The notes under the pieces: generated by a model
Told to the model about the DNA's origin: nothing
Seen by the model: the letters and a program-made list of their open reading frames with translations, nothing else
Database searches by the model: none
Translations under genes and position numbers: made by a program
Shown: one piece after another, positions 8,374-18,800 of the stretch
How the letters are laid out: every line of letters begins with the position of its first letter
Position numbering within the stretch: the stretch's first letter is position 1
Assembly (NCBI GenBank): GCA_964640655.1
Contig: CAZXFT010000010.1
Coordinates: 1 to 64,000 of the forward strand
Reading direction: 5' to 3'
DNA length: 64,000 bases
DNA from: BJGO01 sp964640655
GTDB taxonomy: Bacteria; Bacteroidota; Bacteroidia; Chitinophagales; UBA10324

Positions 8374-8733
8374 GAACAGTACTATAAAATAATTTCAATA
8401 TATGCATCTAACATTATTACTAAGTAATATTTCAATATTAAAAGATTATAAGGTACATTTTGCGTATGATAATGCAGGGAGCAATCCATTGACAGAGTTT
8501 TTCCCGCCTCGGTTCCTGTCCTCACGAAAAGAAATCCCCCCCCCACCCCTCCGAGTCTCCCTGCCATAGGCGGACGTGTCTCGGATGTAAAACAGCAACA
8601 GCGCCTTTGCGTTTCGTAAACATGCTGATGCAGAAAAAAATAGAATCTAAAGCCACAGCAAATAGTATTACCTTTCACTGGTTGAATAACACTATAAATT
8701 ATCAATTACTATAACCTTATAAATAATATACCT
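8374..8733. other. Intergenic region with C-run and imperfect hairpin
   Basis: No gene is supported in this 360-bp gap. It contains nine consecutive C (8536-8544), then A and four more C, followed by an inverted repeat: TCCGAG at 8550-8555 pairs with CTCGGA at 8580-8585 around an imperfect GGC/GCC core. It looks like a short palindromic intergenic element. The flanks are A/T-rich. Confidence 0.5.
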
Positions 8734-9051
8734 ATGAGTAAGAAAATAATACACGACGAAGATGCATACATCTTTAACGAAGCCCGCAAAGCCCTCAACG
8801 AGTTAGAAGAAATACGAAAAAACAAAACCTACGATGCCTGTAAGCAGTGGGCTCACAAATACGCTGATTTGTGGATGGAGATTCATTACATAATTACAGG
8901 TGTTCTAAGCTACGAGATAGACTTTAGCCAAACATCACTCGATAAATTTTACGACGATTATAACTACAATACCTTCGATTTACAGTTAAACCCCGATTGG
9001 GAAGAGATGCGAGAGAATGATGATGCAACAGATAACCATCAGAACCAATAA
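8734..9051 (+). CDS. Small acidic hypothetical protein
   Basis: This 105-aa protein is not recognised. It is predicted mostly helical, with aromatic residues in the centre (DLWMEIHYIITG) and an acidic, Asn-rich tail. It has no signal peptide or membrane segment. The ATG follows an A/T-rich leader typical for this genome. Codon use and the lack of a competing frame make it a likely real gene. It stands alone between the R-M region and the secreted-protein cassettes. Confidence 0.55.
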   Translation: MSKKIIHDEDAYIFNEARKALNELEEIRKNKTYDACKQWAHKYADLWMEIHYIITGVLSYEIDFSQTSLDKFYDDYNYNTFDLQLNPDWEEMRENDDATDNHQNQ

Positions 9052-9120
9052 TTAGCTCACCTCACATATCTACAACAATAACCCATTCTCAGATGGCATA
9101 GGTTTGGGCAGCCATTGATA

Positions 9121-9282
9121 ACTTCTTAAAAACATAGCTTGCATATATTATTTTTCACATCCTGCACTATCTCCGCTGCAACTACCAAACCCGGTTAATA
9201 AGTTTATTAAATGATATGCTGTGGTAATAAACTACAATGAATATATTTGAGTAATAAGCAATCAACTTAAAACATATACTAT
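9121..9282 (+). repeat. Repeat A, copy 1 (duplicated promoter region)
   Basis: This 162-bp stretch ends at the start codon at 9283 and recurs at 10741-10901. In the core (9167-9251 against 10785-10869) I count about 7 mismatches in 85 positions. It contains a -7 box TATATTTG at 9242-9249 with CTG 20 nt upstream, matching the Bacteroidota promoter pattern. It probably drives the downstream gene. Confidence 0.85.
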
Positions 9283-10308
9283 ATGAAGAACATCATTTTA
9301 ACTGTTCTGAGCCTCTTTGCACTAGCGGCACACAGTCAAACAACAAACAATGCGCTCATGCTCACTAAGGGCATGACCATAGAAAGTGAAATTATTGGTT
9401 ATCCTACACCGCTCACCACCCTTGGAGTTAAGTGGATAAAGATGAAACCGGATAAGAAGGCTGAAACGGTTATGCAAAATAATGCCGATATAGCAGCCGG
9501 TAAAATTGCTCCGTCAAGCAAGGTAACTGTTCCTACAATAATCAATGAAGTAGCAGAAATAAATGGCGTTGCTGTTTATACCGGGACAGCAAGAATTGGT
9601 GTAACAGATTATAAACTGACTCTTAAAAATGATGGCAATTCGGTTCATTATTTATTGAACGACGGTTTACCATTTCCCATTCCGGGAAAAAACAACGACA
9701 CTACGGGTATATGGTGTTTTGGTGTAAGAAACTATCCAAAAACAGTAGAGGTTGGTTCATATTTACCCGGCTATATCAACGAAATGAACTTGTTTCCATA
9801 CGACTTAAAGACAAGCCGTAGAGAATTTTTCAATTTTTACGGCGGTGATGGTTACAATTACTCAGGTTTTGTGAATATCAGAAAAACAAGAACAATGCAA
9901 GTGAATTCCATAACAATTTATACTCCCTATTATGTTGTCGCTAAAGAGGAATTGGAGATTGCAGGTAAAAAGTATACTGCTTACAAGTTGCTAAATGAAG
10001 TTTGGTCTAAAATAAATTCAAATGCAATTGTAAAAGATGAAATTATTGATATTAACGATAAATATATTAGCGACAAAATCAAAGAAAACTTATCCCTCAG
10101 AGGCAAAGGTTGGGACACACCTGAAAAAAAAGCGGAGATACTTGAAAAAATGCAAAGCCAGACCGGAATGGTAACAAACGAACAAGGTTATACAGTAAGC
10201 TTAAGCGAAAATTGGTATGTACCGGAGTTTGGAATGATAGTGAAATCAAGGCTATTTGACGGCACGGGAGCTTTGCAAATGGAGAGTAAAATTGTTTCAA
10301 TAAAATAA
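9283..10308 (+). CDS. Secreted protein, possibly TapB/DUF3108-like
   Basis: This 341-aa protein has a clear signal peptide (MKNIILTVLSLFALAAHS, then Q) and no C-terminal sorting domain, so it is predicted periplasmic. The mature part is beta-rich, and the C-terminal segment (ENWYVPEFGMIVKS) resembles the end of TapB/DUF3108-like proteins, in which strands lead to a W-x-x-P-x-x-G motif. That family link is tentative. The gene lies directly after repeat A copy 1, whose -7 box is 33 bp before the ATG. A DUF of unknown role or an envelope-associated beta protein are equally possible. Confidence 0.75.
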   Translation: MKNIILTVLSLFALAAHSQTTNNALMLTKGMTIESEIIGYPTPLTTLGVKWIKMKPDKKAETVMQNNADIAAGKIAPSSKVTVPTIINEVAEINGVAVYTGTARIGVTDYKLTLKNDGNSVHYLLNDGLPFPIPGKNNDTTGIWCFGVRNYPKTVEVGSYLPGYINEMNLFPYDLKTSRREFFNFYGGDGYNYSGFVNIRKTRTMQVNSITIYTPYYVVAKEELEIAGKKYTAYKLLNEVWSKINSNAIVKDEIIDINDKYISDKIKENLSLRGKGWDTPEKKAEILEKMQSQTGMVTNEQGYTVSLSENWYVPEFGMIVKSRLFDGTGALQMESKIVSIK

Positions 10309-10640
10309 GAGAATAAAAGAAAGACAATAAATCAGCTTTAAAAGTTGGTCTCATTCTCCTTCTTGACGAGTATGGCTGATCTCATTGAATTAGAAAAAAA
10401 TAATATCAAACAAATTGTATTCGCACCCGGTGAGAAGCCGGAATGAAAAAAACATCTGCTCAGCAACAGGTATTTGATAATGCATATTAATCGTTCGCAC
10501 TGCTCATAGCCAAACCATCAGGCTTTGAATTAACATCTGCAACAACTCACATTCATAGTTTAGTCCTTTAAGGTATTTACTACGCTGAATTACATTGCCT
10601 GTAAAAACAGATGATGAGAATAATCAATTTAAAGCCTCCC

Positions 10641-10715
10641 ACAAAAAAGCCACCCTTTTTTATAGAGTGGCTTTGCAGCTTCCATTCAGAATTGACGTTA
10701 CTGTTCATCTGATTA
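10641..10715 (-). terminator. Repeat B, copy 1: orphan minus-strand terminator with 3' gene end
   Basis: AAAGCCAC (10646-10653) pairs with GTGGCTTT (10667-10674) and is followed on the minus strand by a T-run, giving a rho-independent terminator. A 27-nt block (10664-10690) is identical to 12832-12858 at the end of the giant adhesin. The minus strand also keeps TTAATCAGAT plus a stop (Leu-Ile-Arg-stop), the same last residues as the adhesin. No minus-strand gene now leads into it. Confidence 0.8.
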
Positions 10716-10740
10716 AGCCTGCTTTGAAAAATTATTTATT

Positions 10741-10901
10741 ACTTCTTGGGGCATAGGTTTCATATAATATTTTCACATGCTGCTCTATCTCCGCTGCAAT
10801 TCCCAAACCCGGATAATAAGTTTATTAAATGATATACTGAGGTAATAAACTATAATGAATATCTTTGAGCTATAAGCAATCAATCTAAAAACAGAAACAT
10901 T
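10741..10901 (+). repeat. Repeat A, copy 2 (duplicated promoter region)
   Basis: This is the second copy of the 9121-9282 element, ending at the start codon at 10902. It keeps the -7 box (TATCTTTG, 10860-10867) and CTG 20 nt before it, as well as the spacing to the ATG (34 against 33 bp). Confidence 0.85.
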
Positions 10902-11258
10902 ATGAAAAATTCAATTCAACTCACTGCTTTATTGATAACATTCTTTTTACTGTCCTCATTTACTTTCAAAAACCCGCATAACTTTATTGGAACATTTGGT
11001 GTTTCCGATTCAAACTCCTCACAAATTAAGCTATGCATTCATTCTGACCACACGTTCTATTATCAGGACTATTCCGTTTCTGACCATAAGATATCGGTTA
11101 ATGGCCGCTGGACACTGAAAGGAAAAAAGTTAATACTGAACAGTAACGAAGCGGAGGTAAAGTTTCACAATGAATGGTCGTTATCTGAAAAAGGGCAAGT
11201 TGCCAAATCGCGTAAAGGATTGTGCTTTTACCGTCTTTGCAAAATTGATACGGAGTAA
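10902..11258 (+). CDS. Small secreted protein, lipocalin-like
   Basis: This 118-aa protein has a signal peptide with a hydrophobic core (about residues 6-22). The mature part is about 95 aa and beta-rich. The order GTFGV... LCIHSDHTFYYQ... GRWTLKGKKLIL resembles the first strands of small lipocalin-like domains of Bacteroidota, where a Trp in GxW and a charged turn recur. The specific function is unknown. It shares the duplicated promoter of the 9283 gene but not its protein sequence. The next gene begins 84 bp downstream and may be co-transcribed. Confidence 0.7.
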   Translation: MKNSIQLTALLITFFLLSSFTFKNPHNFIGTFGVSDSNSSQIKLCIHSDHTFYYQDYSVSDHKISVNGRWTLKGKKLILNSNEAEVKFHNEWSLSEKGQVAKSRKGLCFYRLCKIDTE

Positions 11259-11342
11259 TCCTATCAAAATGATATGTTATATTTTACTATCTTAACATAA
11301 CACACAAAAGCGTTGGAAACTTTAAAAAACTATAGGATTAAT

Positions 11343-12554
11343 ATGAAACAATTGAAAATAATAACGGCAAAAATAATTTTTGGATTATTGCTTTCAGCGG
11401 GCAGCATACTGGCACAGCCACCTAAACTATACATTCATATTGTATCGCATAATGAACCGACTGATAATATAGAATTATCTCTTTTAACTTTTAACAGGTT
11501 TAAGAATAATGCCTTGCAAATGGCTAATATCATTGATACTAAAAATGCCAAATGGAATTTACAAACATCAGATGGTTTTATTCTGGGAGCATTACAATAT
11601 CAGTCAGCCGGAACATCATCTACCGATATTTTTGAAACATTGTCAAATCCCCCCTACAACGATAATATTGAAATTGACCCTCGCTCAAAAAATAAAAATG
11701 GAAGAAATATTGCAGATCAATGGTACCTGTTAGATTCCTGTGGAGCTAATCCGACTAACCATCTGGGTGGATGTATCTATTCAACAACAAACCCGGGACT
11801 TCAACCTATTGATTGGCTTCAATATAGAAATCCGATTATTGGAAATATTTATGGTAATTCATGGCAATGTTCAATCATTACAGGAGCAGGTAGCTTTCCT
11901 CCACATACCAACGACCTGAATGACTTTGGTGTTTTCAAGCCCGATACTACAAATAATTTTTATGCACATAATCCCGATAAAAATTTATGGTGCATGGGAA
12001 CAGGATGCGCACCGTTATTAGATTCCTCAGATAATGAGCAGGAAATTATTGATTTAATTCAGGGACAGGTAGACAGCATACAAAACGGATTATGGCCACA
12101 AAACAAATTCTATGTAACCAGAATTATGACAAACCAACGCGAATATGGACCTCTGTTTTTTCAGAAAATTTCTAAAGTCATTGATTCACTAAATCTTATC
12201 CCTTCCTCTAAATTGCAATGGGCAACTATTGGCGAAACATTTACAGCTTTTCAAGCCTGGCAATCAAACAGCGGACTTGACCACAGTCAATGGCTCTGCG
12301 GACAAACAATAACTGGTAATCAGGATTTGGAAACAAAAAGTAAATTCTTAATTTATCCAAACCCAACCAGCAATAAAATATCTATTGAATTTACCGACAA
12401 TCAAAAACATAAGATTGAAGTTGTTGACATATTAGGAAATGTATTTTATCATAATATAGTTAACAACGCTGTAATTATTGATTTATCCATAATTTCAAAT
12501 GGAATGTATTTGATTCGCATTGACAATAGAAATGAAAAAATAATCAAATATTAA
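11343..12554 (+). CDS. T9SS-exported protein of unknown function
   Basis: I chose the ATG at 11343 (403 aa) because it begins directly with a signal peptide ending SILAQ; a TTG at 11313 would add ten residues in front. Residues about 25-325 form an unrecognised domain (HIVSHNEPTDN, then many Asn, Asp and Trp). It contains Cys residues in WYLLDSCG, GGCIYS and MGTGCAP that could form disulfides. The last 75 residues are a type A T9SS sorting domain (FLIYPNPTSNKISIEF, then GMYLIRI). The protein is expected to be exported and attached to the cell surface or released. A carbohydrate- or peptide-degrading role is possible, but no catalytic motif is evident. Confidence 0.75.
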   Translation: MKQLKIITAKIIFGLLLSAGSILAQPPKLYIHIVSHNEPTDNIELSLLTFNRFKNNALQMANIIDTKNAKWNLQTSDGFILGALQYQSAGTSSTDIFETLSNPPYNDNIEIDPRSKNKNGRNIADQWYLLDSCGANPTNHLGGCIYSTTNPGLQPIDWLQYRNPIIGNIYGNSWQCSIITGAGSFPPHTNDLNDFGVFKPDTTNNFYAHNPDKNLWCMGTGCAPLLDSSDNEQEIIDLIQGQVDSIQNGLWPQNKFYVTRIMTNQREYGPLFFQKISKVIDSLNLIPSSKLQWATIGETFTAFQAWQSNSGLDHSQWLCGQTITGNQDLETKSKFLIYPNPTSNKISIEFTDNQKHKIEVVDILGNVFYHNIVNNAVIIDLSIISNGMYLIRIDNRNEKIIKY

Positions 12555-12872
12555 CTTTATTTTAACAATGCCTGCACAAGAGGCATCTTTCATGTTCCAA
12601 AATAGATTTGTGATTCATCAAACTTCAGTTTATCAAATCAACGGCAGTGTTAAAATTCCCCGCCTTTGGCAATACCCGAACGGATTAGCTTATGAATTAG
12701 GATCCGCATAAACTCACATTCATTTTTTTTATCCCTGAATCGTTATACTCTCCAGCATTATCTCGTTTATAATAATAGCTGTTGAGAATTTTCAATGATA
12801 CCCTCTAACAAAAAAAGCCACCCCTTTTTACAGAGTGGCTTTGCAGCTTCCATTCAGAGTCGCTGTTACTGT
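12555..12872. other. 318-bp convergent intergenic region
   Basis: This gap lies between the plus-strand T9SS gene and the minus-strand adhesin. It holds repeat B copy 2 (from 12808) and, before it, weak similarity to 10524-10640. Nothing else is seen. Confidence 0.6.
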
Positions 12873-12883
12873 CTATCTGATTA
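12808..12883 (-). terminator. Repeat B, copy 2: terminator of the giant adhesin
   Basis: AAAGCCAC (12814-12821) pairs with GTGGCTTT (12835-12842), followed on the minus strand by seven T. It lies about 30 bp after the adhesin stop codon (12873-12875) and includes the last adhesin codons. It is the partner of the orphan copy at 10641-10715. Confidence 0.85.
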
Positions 12884-15800
12884 ATGTTACGTTACCTTGT
12901 TTTACAATCTTCTGGTTATTGGTACATATACCTTCTATGTAATATACATATACCGCCGGGAACTGTGCTTCGCCTTTGAAGGTACCATCCCACCCTTGCG
13001 AGATGTCGGTAGTTTCAAACATCAGCTCTCCCCAGCGCGAGTACACACGGAATATGCTGATGTAGCTAACACCGTAGCCACGTATCTTAAATACATCGTT
13101 CTTGTTGTCGCCGTTAGGGGTAAAGGCATTAGGCACATAAATACCGTCTTCGGTACACAAGAAGTCGAGGCGCACCTCAGCATCGGCACGGCATCCCATA
13201 GTGTCGGTAACGGTAACGGTGTATGTAGTTGGTTGTGTGGGGTTAGCTAACGGGTCGGCACAGGTAACACAGCTTAAGCCTGTAGCAGGGCTCCAGAGGT
13301 ATGTGGCGCCGGGTATATTACTGCTGGCTTGCAATTGTGTTTCGCTGCCTGCCAGTACTATTACCTGTGCCTCGGTAGTAATGGTAGGCAAAGGATTAAC
13401 CGTAACTACAGCAGTGGCACTTGCCGTGAAGCACACACCATCGGTAGTGGTTACGGTGTAAGTAGTGGTTTGTGAAGGTGTGGCTGTAGGGAATGGTGAT
13501 AATGGGTTATCTAAACCTGTGGAAGGAGTCCATAAGTATGAGTTTCCGGTACCGAAGGCAGACAACTGATAGGATGATCCTTCGCAGATGGTAGCTCCGG
13601 GTTGTGCTTCAACGGTAATGGGTTTTTTAACCGTTACCACCACCGAGTCGCTTGCAGCGCAGCCGGTTGCGTTTTGAGCAGTAACATAATAGGTAATGTT
13701 TTCCTGCGGAGTAGAAATAACTGTTTCACCGGCTGTGGTATTCAGGTATGTTTCCGGAACCCAGGTATAGTTAACACCACCGCTGGCTGTAAGTATAGCA
13801 TCGTCTCCCAGACATACCACACCGCCACCACTGATATCAATAGCCGGGTAAGATATAACCTGCACCACCACCTGATCAGCCGCAGTACAACCGTTAGCAC
13901 CGGTTGCGGTTACGGTATAGGTAGTAGTTTGAGCAGGTGTCGCAGTAGGGTTATTGCTCGAAGCATCATTGAGCGAGGAAGACGGAGACCACAATACAGG
14001 TGCAGTAGATGCTGCAGTTAACTGTACTGATTGTCCGACACAAACAACGGTATCGGGACCTGTTACTACAGATGGTGCAGCATTAACGGTTAGCGGTACT
14101 ATGATGGTATCAGTGCAACCAAAGGTGTTGGTACCAATGATGGTATAAGTGGTAGAGAGCAGTGCAGATGCAGTAACCTGCGAAGCTGTGGATGATGATA
14201 TACCTGAAGCCGGAGACCACTCGTAAGTGTTGGCACCGGTAACCAGTAAGTTGATGGTAGCACCGGCGCATATTTCGGGGTTGCTGTTGTTTACAGCCAG
14301 CTGCGGATTAGGGTTAACCGACACGGTAGCCGTGCTTTGAGCAGAGCATCCGTTACCACTTGTGCCAATTACAGTGTATGTGACAAGATTATTGACTATG
14401 GTGTTTACCATAGAACCTGAAGTAGTACTTAATCCGGTACCCGGTGTCCATGTATATGATGTAGCTCCACTGGCTATTAATGTAGTTTGTTGTCCGGCAC
14501 AGGCAGTGGCATTGCTGACAACTACTACTGGATTAGCAAAAATATTAACCTGTTGTGTGTCGGCTGCAGAACAACCGTTGTTGTCGGTGTAAGAGTAAAT
14601 GATATTGTAAGGACCTCCTACGCCGGCTGTTTGCGGCATAAAGATGTTACCGGTTACACCCTGACCGCTGAAGGTTCCACCGGCAGGCGAACCCGTTAAG
14701 ACTACAGGAGCATTGCTCACGCAGTAGTTGATGTCTAAACCGCTGAATGATACTACAGGAGGCATATCTACAGTTACTGTACTATAGGCTATGGCAGTAC
14801 ATCCTTCGGCCGATGTACCGATGATGGTATACGTTTGAGAGGCAGATGGAGAAGCAATGATGTCGGCACCGCTTGTGTTATTTAAACCAATGGCAGGCGA
14901 CCAGGTATATGTAGCTGCACCGCTTGCAGTAAGGTTGGCGCTGAATCCCAAACATACCTTGCCCGATGTGGCATTCACCAATGGATTATCATTTACTGTT
15001 ATTTGTGCAGTGGTACTTGCCGTACATCCGTTGGCATCGGTACCTATCACCACCCACGTTGTGTTTGATGATGGGTTCACCGTAATACTGCTACCCGACT
15101 GTGTATTAAAGCCGTTCACCCATGTGTACGTTTGAGCACCGTAAGCATTTAATACTGCAGAGCCACCGTTACAAATGCTGGTATCGTGTGTGGCAGTTAC
15201 CACAGGTAATGGATTTACTATTACCGTTACCGTATCGGTACCGCTGCAACCATTGGCATCAACACCGGTTACCGTGTAAGTGGTGGTTTGTGTTACTGAA
15301 GTAGTAACGGAAGAACCTGTTGTAGCACTTAATCCTGTAGCGGGTAACCATGTATAAGAGGTAGCCCCGTTTGCGGTTAAGGTAGTGCTGTTTCCTAAGC
15401 ATATCTGAGGATTGTTGTTTGTAAGCGTTAATGCAATGATTCCGCCAACATCTACGGTTGTTGAATCAGCAGCGGTACAACCGTTGGCATCAGTACCGGT
15501 AACTGTATAAGTGGTAGCAATGGTTGGTGTAGCCGTTACGTTAGCGCCTGTAGAAGTATTCAGCGAAGTGGCAGGTGTCCAGGTATAAGAAGCAGCACCA
15601 CTTGCATTCAAACTCACCGATGTACCTGAGCAGATAAAAGGATTTCCTGCACTGGCATTGATAACAGGTAATGGATAGATTGTAACACCGGTTGAAGTTG
15701 AATTAGAACAACCATTGGTATCGGTATAATTATATTGAACGGTATAAGTACCAGCACCCAATGCTGATGCTGATAAGGTGTCTCCGTTCACAGCAGTGCC

Positions 15801-18800
15801 TGAGAAGGTACCGCCTGCAGGAGAACCGATAAGCGTTACATCGGCAGCATTTAAGCAATAAGCATTGTTTAATCCGCTGATGCTGACAACCGGAATAGGA
15901 TTGACAATTAACTGAGCAACGGCAGTGTCTTTACAACCATTACTTGAAGTACCAATAACAGTATAGCCGGTACTTGATGAAGGTGATACGTTTATGATAC
16001 TGTTGTTTCCAACCTGTGTGCCTGATGCATTGAACCACTGATACGTGTCTGCGCCGCCGGCAGTTAATGTAGCAGTAGCACCAAGACAGATTGCAGCGGA
16101 ATCAGTACTTACTACAGGAGCAGCATTGACAAATACTATGGTTGAATCGTTATTCACACAACCATTGGCATCGGTAAACTGAACATAGTAAGTAGTAGTA
16201 GCAAGAGGGCTAACCTGAATGCTTGAAGCAGTGTTGGATGAAATGATGTTGGCACCACTCCACACAAAACTAAAGTTACCCGATGCGGAAACGTTAGCAG
16301 ATGAACCCACGCATATAGCAGAGGGTTGAGCAATAGAAGTTTGAGGATTAGGTGCTACAAATACAGGAATAGTTGCCACAGCGAAACAACCATTGCTATC
16401 AAAACCGGTAACGGTGAAGGTTGTGTTTACATTAACTGTAGCTACTACTGTTGAATCTGAAGAAGAGTTTAAGAATTGAGCAGGAGTCCAGGCATATGTG
16501 GAAGCACCATTTACGGTTAAGGTAACAGGTACGCTGATACATACTGAATCATCACTGGCACTAACAGTTAATACCGGTGCATTGGATGGATTGAGTATGA
16601 TGCTGTTGGCCGCAGAACAACCAATAGCATCCTGCACAGTTACAAAATAAGTGCCCTGAGCCAGGTTGTTTATTGTTGAAGCAGTAGATGAATTATTCCA
16701 GATGATGGAGTAAGCACCGGTACCGCCGCTGATATCTAATGAAAGCGAACCGTTGTTTAATCCGCAGGAAGGTTGAACAGGATTAATTAATACAACAGGT
16801 ATCGGAGTTCCGTTAACGGTAAAGTTGGCCACAGAAGCACAGCCCTGTGCATCGGTAACGGTTACTGAATAGTTTGCAGGAGCCACATTGCTGATGTTCT
16901 GAGTAGTAGCGGTATTGCTCCATACATAGGTGTAAGGACTTGTACCGCCGTTCACATTCAGTTGAATAGAACCATTGTTATTGTTACAGGTAGCATCATT
17001 CACGTTAGCGGTAATGTTTGGTCCGCCGGTGTTGGCTACGGTAACAGATTGAGATAAGGTACAACCCAAAGAATCGGTGATGGTAACGGTATAGTTTCCG
17101 GCACTCAGATTCACTAAGTTATTTTCTGTGGAATTATTATTCCATAATAAGGTGTACGGAGAAGTTGTTCCGCTGATAGTTACCGATGCAGTACCGTTGT
17201 TTTGATTACAAGCTTCAGGTGTGCTGTTAACAGCAACGGTGAAAAGTGCAATGTTACTTACTTCAAAGCTGTCAACAGATTGACATCCTAAGTTGTCAGA
17301 AACAGTAACGGTGTAGTAACCGGCGTTAAGGTTATTGATGTTGGTACTGGTTGAACCATTGCTCCATACTAAAGCATAAGGAGCAGTACCACCGCTGATA
17401 GTAGTTTGAATACTACCGTTTGGTATGTTACAACTTGCAGGATTGCTGACTACATCAATAACCGGAGCATCAGATGTAGCCACAGTTGCAGTAGCTGCAA
17501 CAGAACAACCGGCAGTATCGGTAACGGTGATGGTATATGCACCGGCAAAAAGATTACTTATGTTATCATCAGTAGATCCATTGCTCCATAATATTGTGTA
17601 AGCTGAGTTCGCAGAGATGGATGAGTATGCCGCACCATTGCTTTGCTGACAGGTAGCATCATCAACAGTTAATGAAACTACAGGACCATCAATGGTTCCA
17701 ACATTAACCGTGTTCACTAAAGAACAGTTGTTGGCATCGGTAACCGTTACTGAATAGGTTCCGGATGCAAGGTTAATTAAAACAGAATCTACCGCACCGG
17801 TATTCCAAACTATAGTGTATGGTGCTACCCCACTCTGAATGCTGATTGAAGCAGTACCATCATTACCACCGCAATGCGCAGCAGTTGATTGTGAAGTAAC
17901 CACAGGTGCATCATTAGATTGAAGTGTAATGCTATCGTTGTAAACACAAGAATAGAAATCGGTGACACTCACTGAATAAACACCTGCTGAAAGATTGATT
18001 AAGGATGATGTTGTTTCACTGTTGTTCCACAAAAAGTTGAAAGGTACAGTACCGCTGTTTACGGTAACATCAATAGTTCCATTATCTATTCCGCAACTTG
18101 GATCGGTAGATGCAATACTAACATTCATTGCCGGAACGGAATCAATATTTCTGATGCTGATGGCCTGACAACCATTAGCATCGGTAACTACAACGATGTA
18201 ATTGCCTGCAGTTACACCGCTCAAATCCTGATCGGTTGAACCGTTGTTCCAGTCATAAGTAAATGGTGCAGTACCACCGTTAACATTCAGGTCAATCATA
18301 CCTGTTCCATAATTGCAGGAGTGACCGTTTGAAGTGTTGCTCACAGAAGGACCGGCGATGTTATCTATGAAAACAGTATCAACAGAAGAACAGTTGTTAC
18401 TGTCAGTTACTGTAACACTATACGAATTATTACCAGATAATTGTATAGCAAACGAATCAATAGATGCTGGTGCAGTTGACCAATTGTAAATGTATGGCGC
18501 AGTGCCACCACTCACCTCTACATAAGCCGAACCATTAGAGAATCCGCAAGTTGAAGGTGTTCCGAATATTTGTGTTAAAGGACCGGGAGTATTGATGATG
18601 ACTACATCCAGTGTTCGTACACAGTTGTTGCCATCGGTCATAATTAAACTGTAAGAACCGGCAGAAATGTTGTTGAGGTCCTGCGATGCAAAGGCACTGT
18701 TGTTCCAGTTGAAAGAGAACGGTGCCTGTCCACCCAATACAGTAACATCTATGCTACCATTATCTAATCCGCAAGTCGTATTTACAGCAGTGTAAGAAAG

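Larger units (their letters stand above)
10309..10901. other. 593-bp intergenic region holding orphan repeat B and repeat A copy 2
   Basis: No convincing gene lies here. A 24-codon ORF at 10372-10446 (MADLIELEKNN...) is too short to support. The second half carries repeat B copy 1 (10641-10715) and repeat A copy 2 (10741-10901). Weaker similarity between 10524-10640 and 12690-12807 suggests the B duplication was originally longer. Confidence 0.6.

Noticed and set aside
8382..8705. 107-codon minus-strand frame
   Set aside because: It runs across the C-tract and the palindromic element, has a glycine-rich, low-complexity centre where it crosses them, and matches no family I know.
10372..10446. 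24-codon frame between secreted-protein genes
   Set aside because: It is too short and has no recognised match; kept only as a remark in the intergenic entry.
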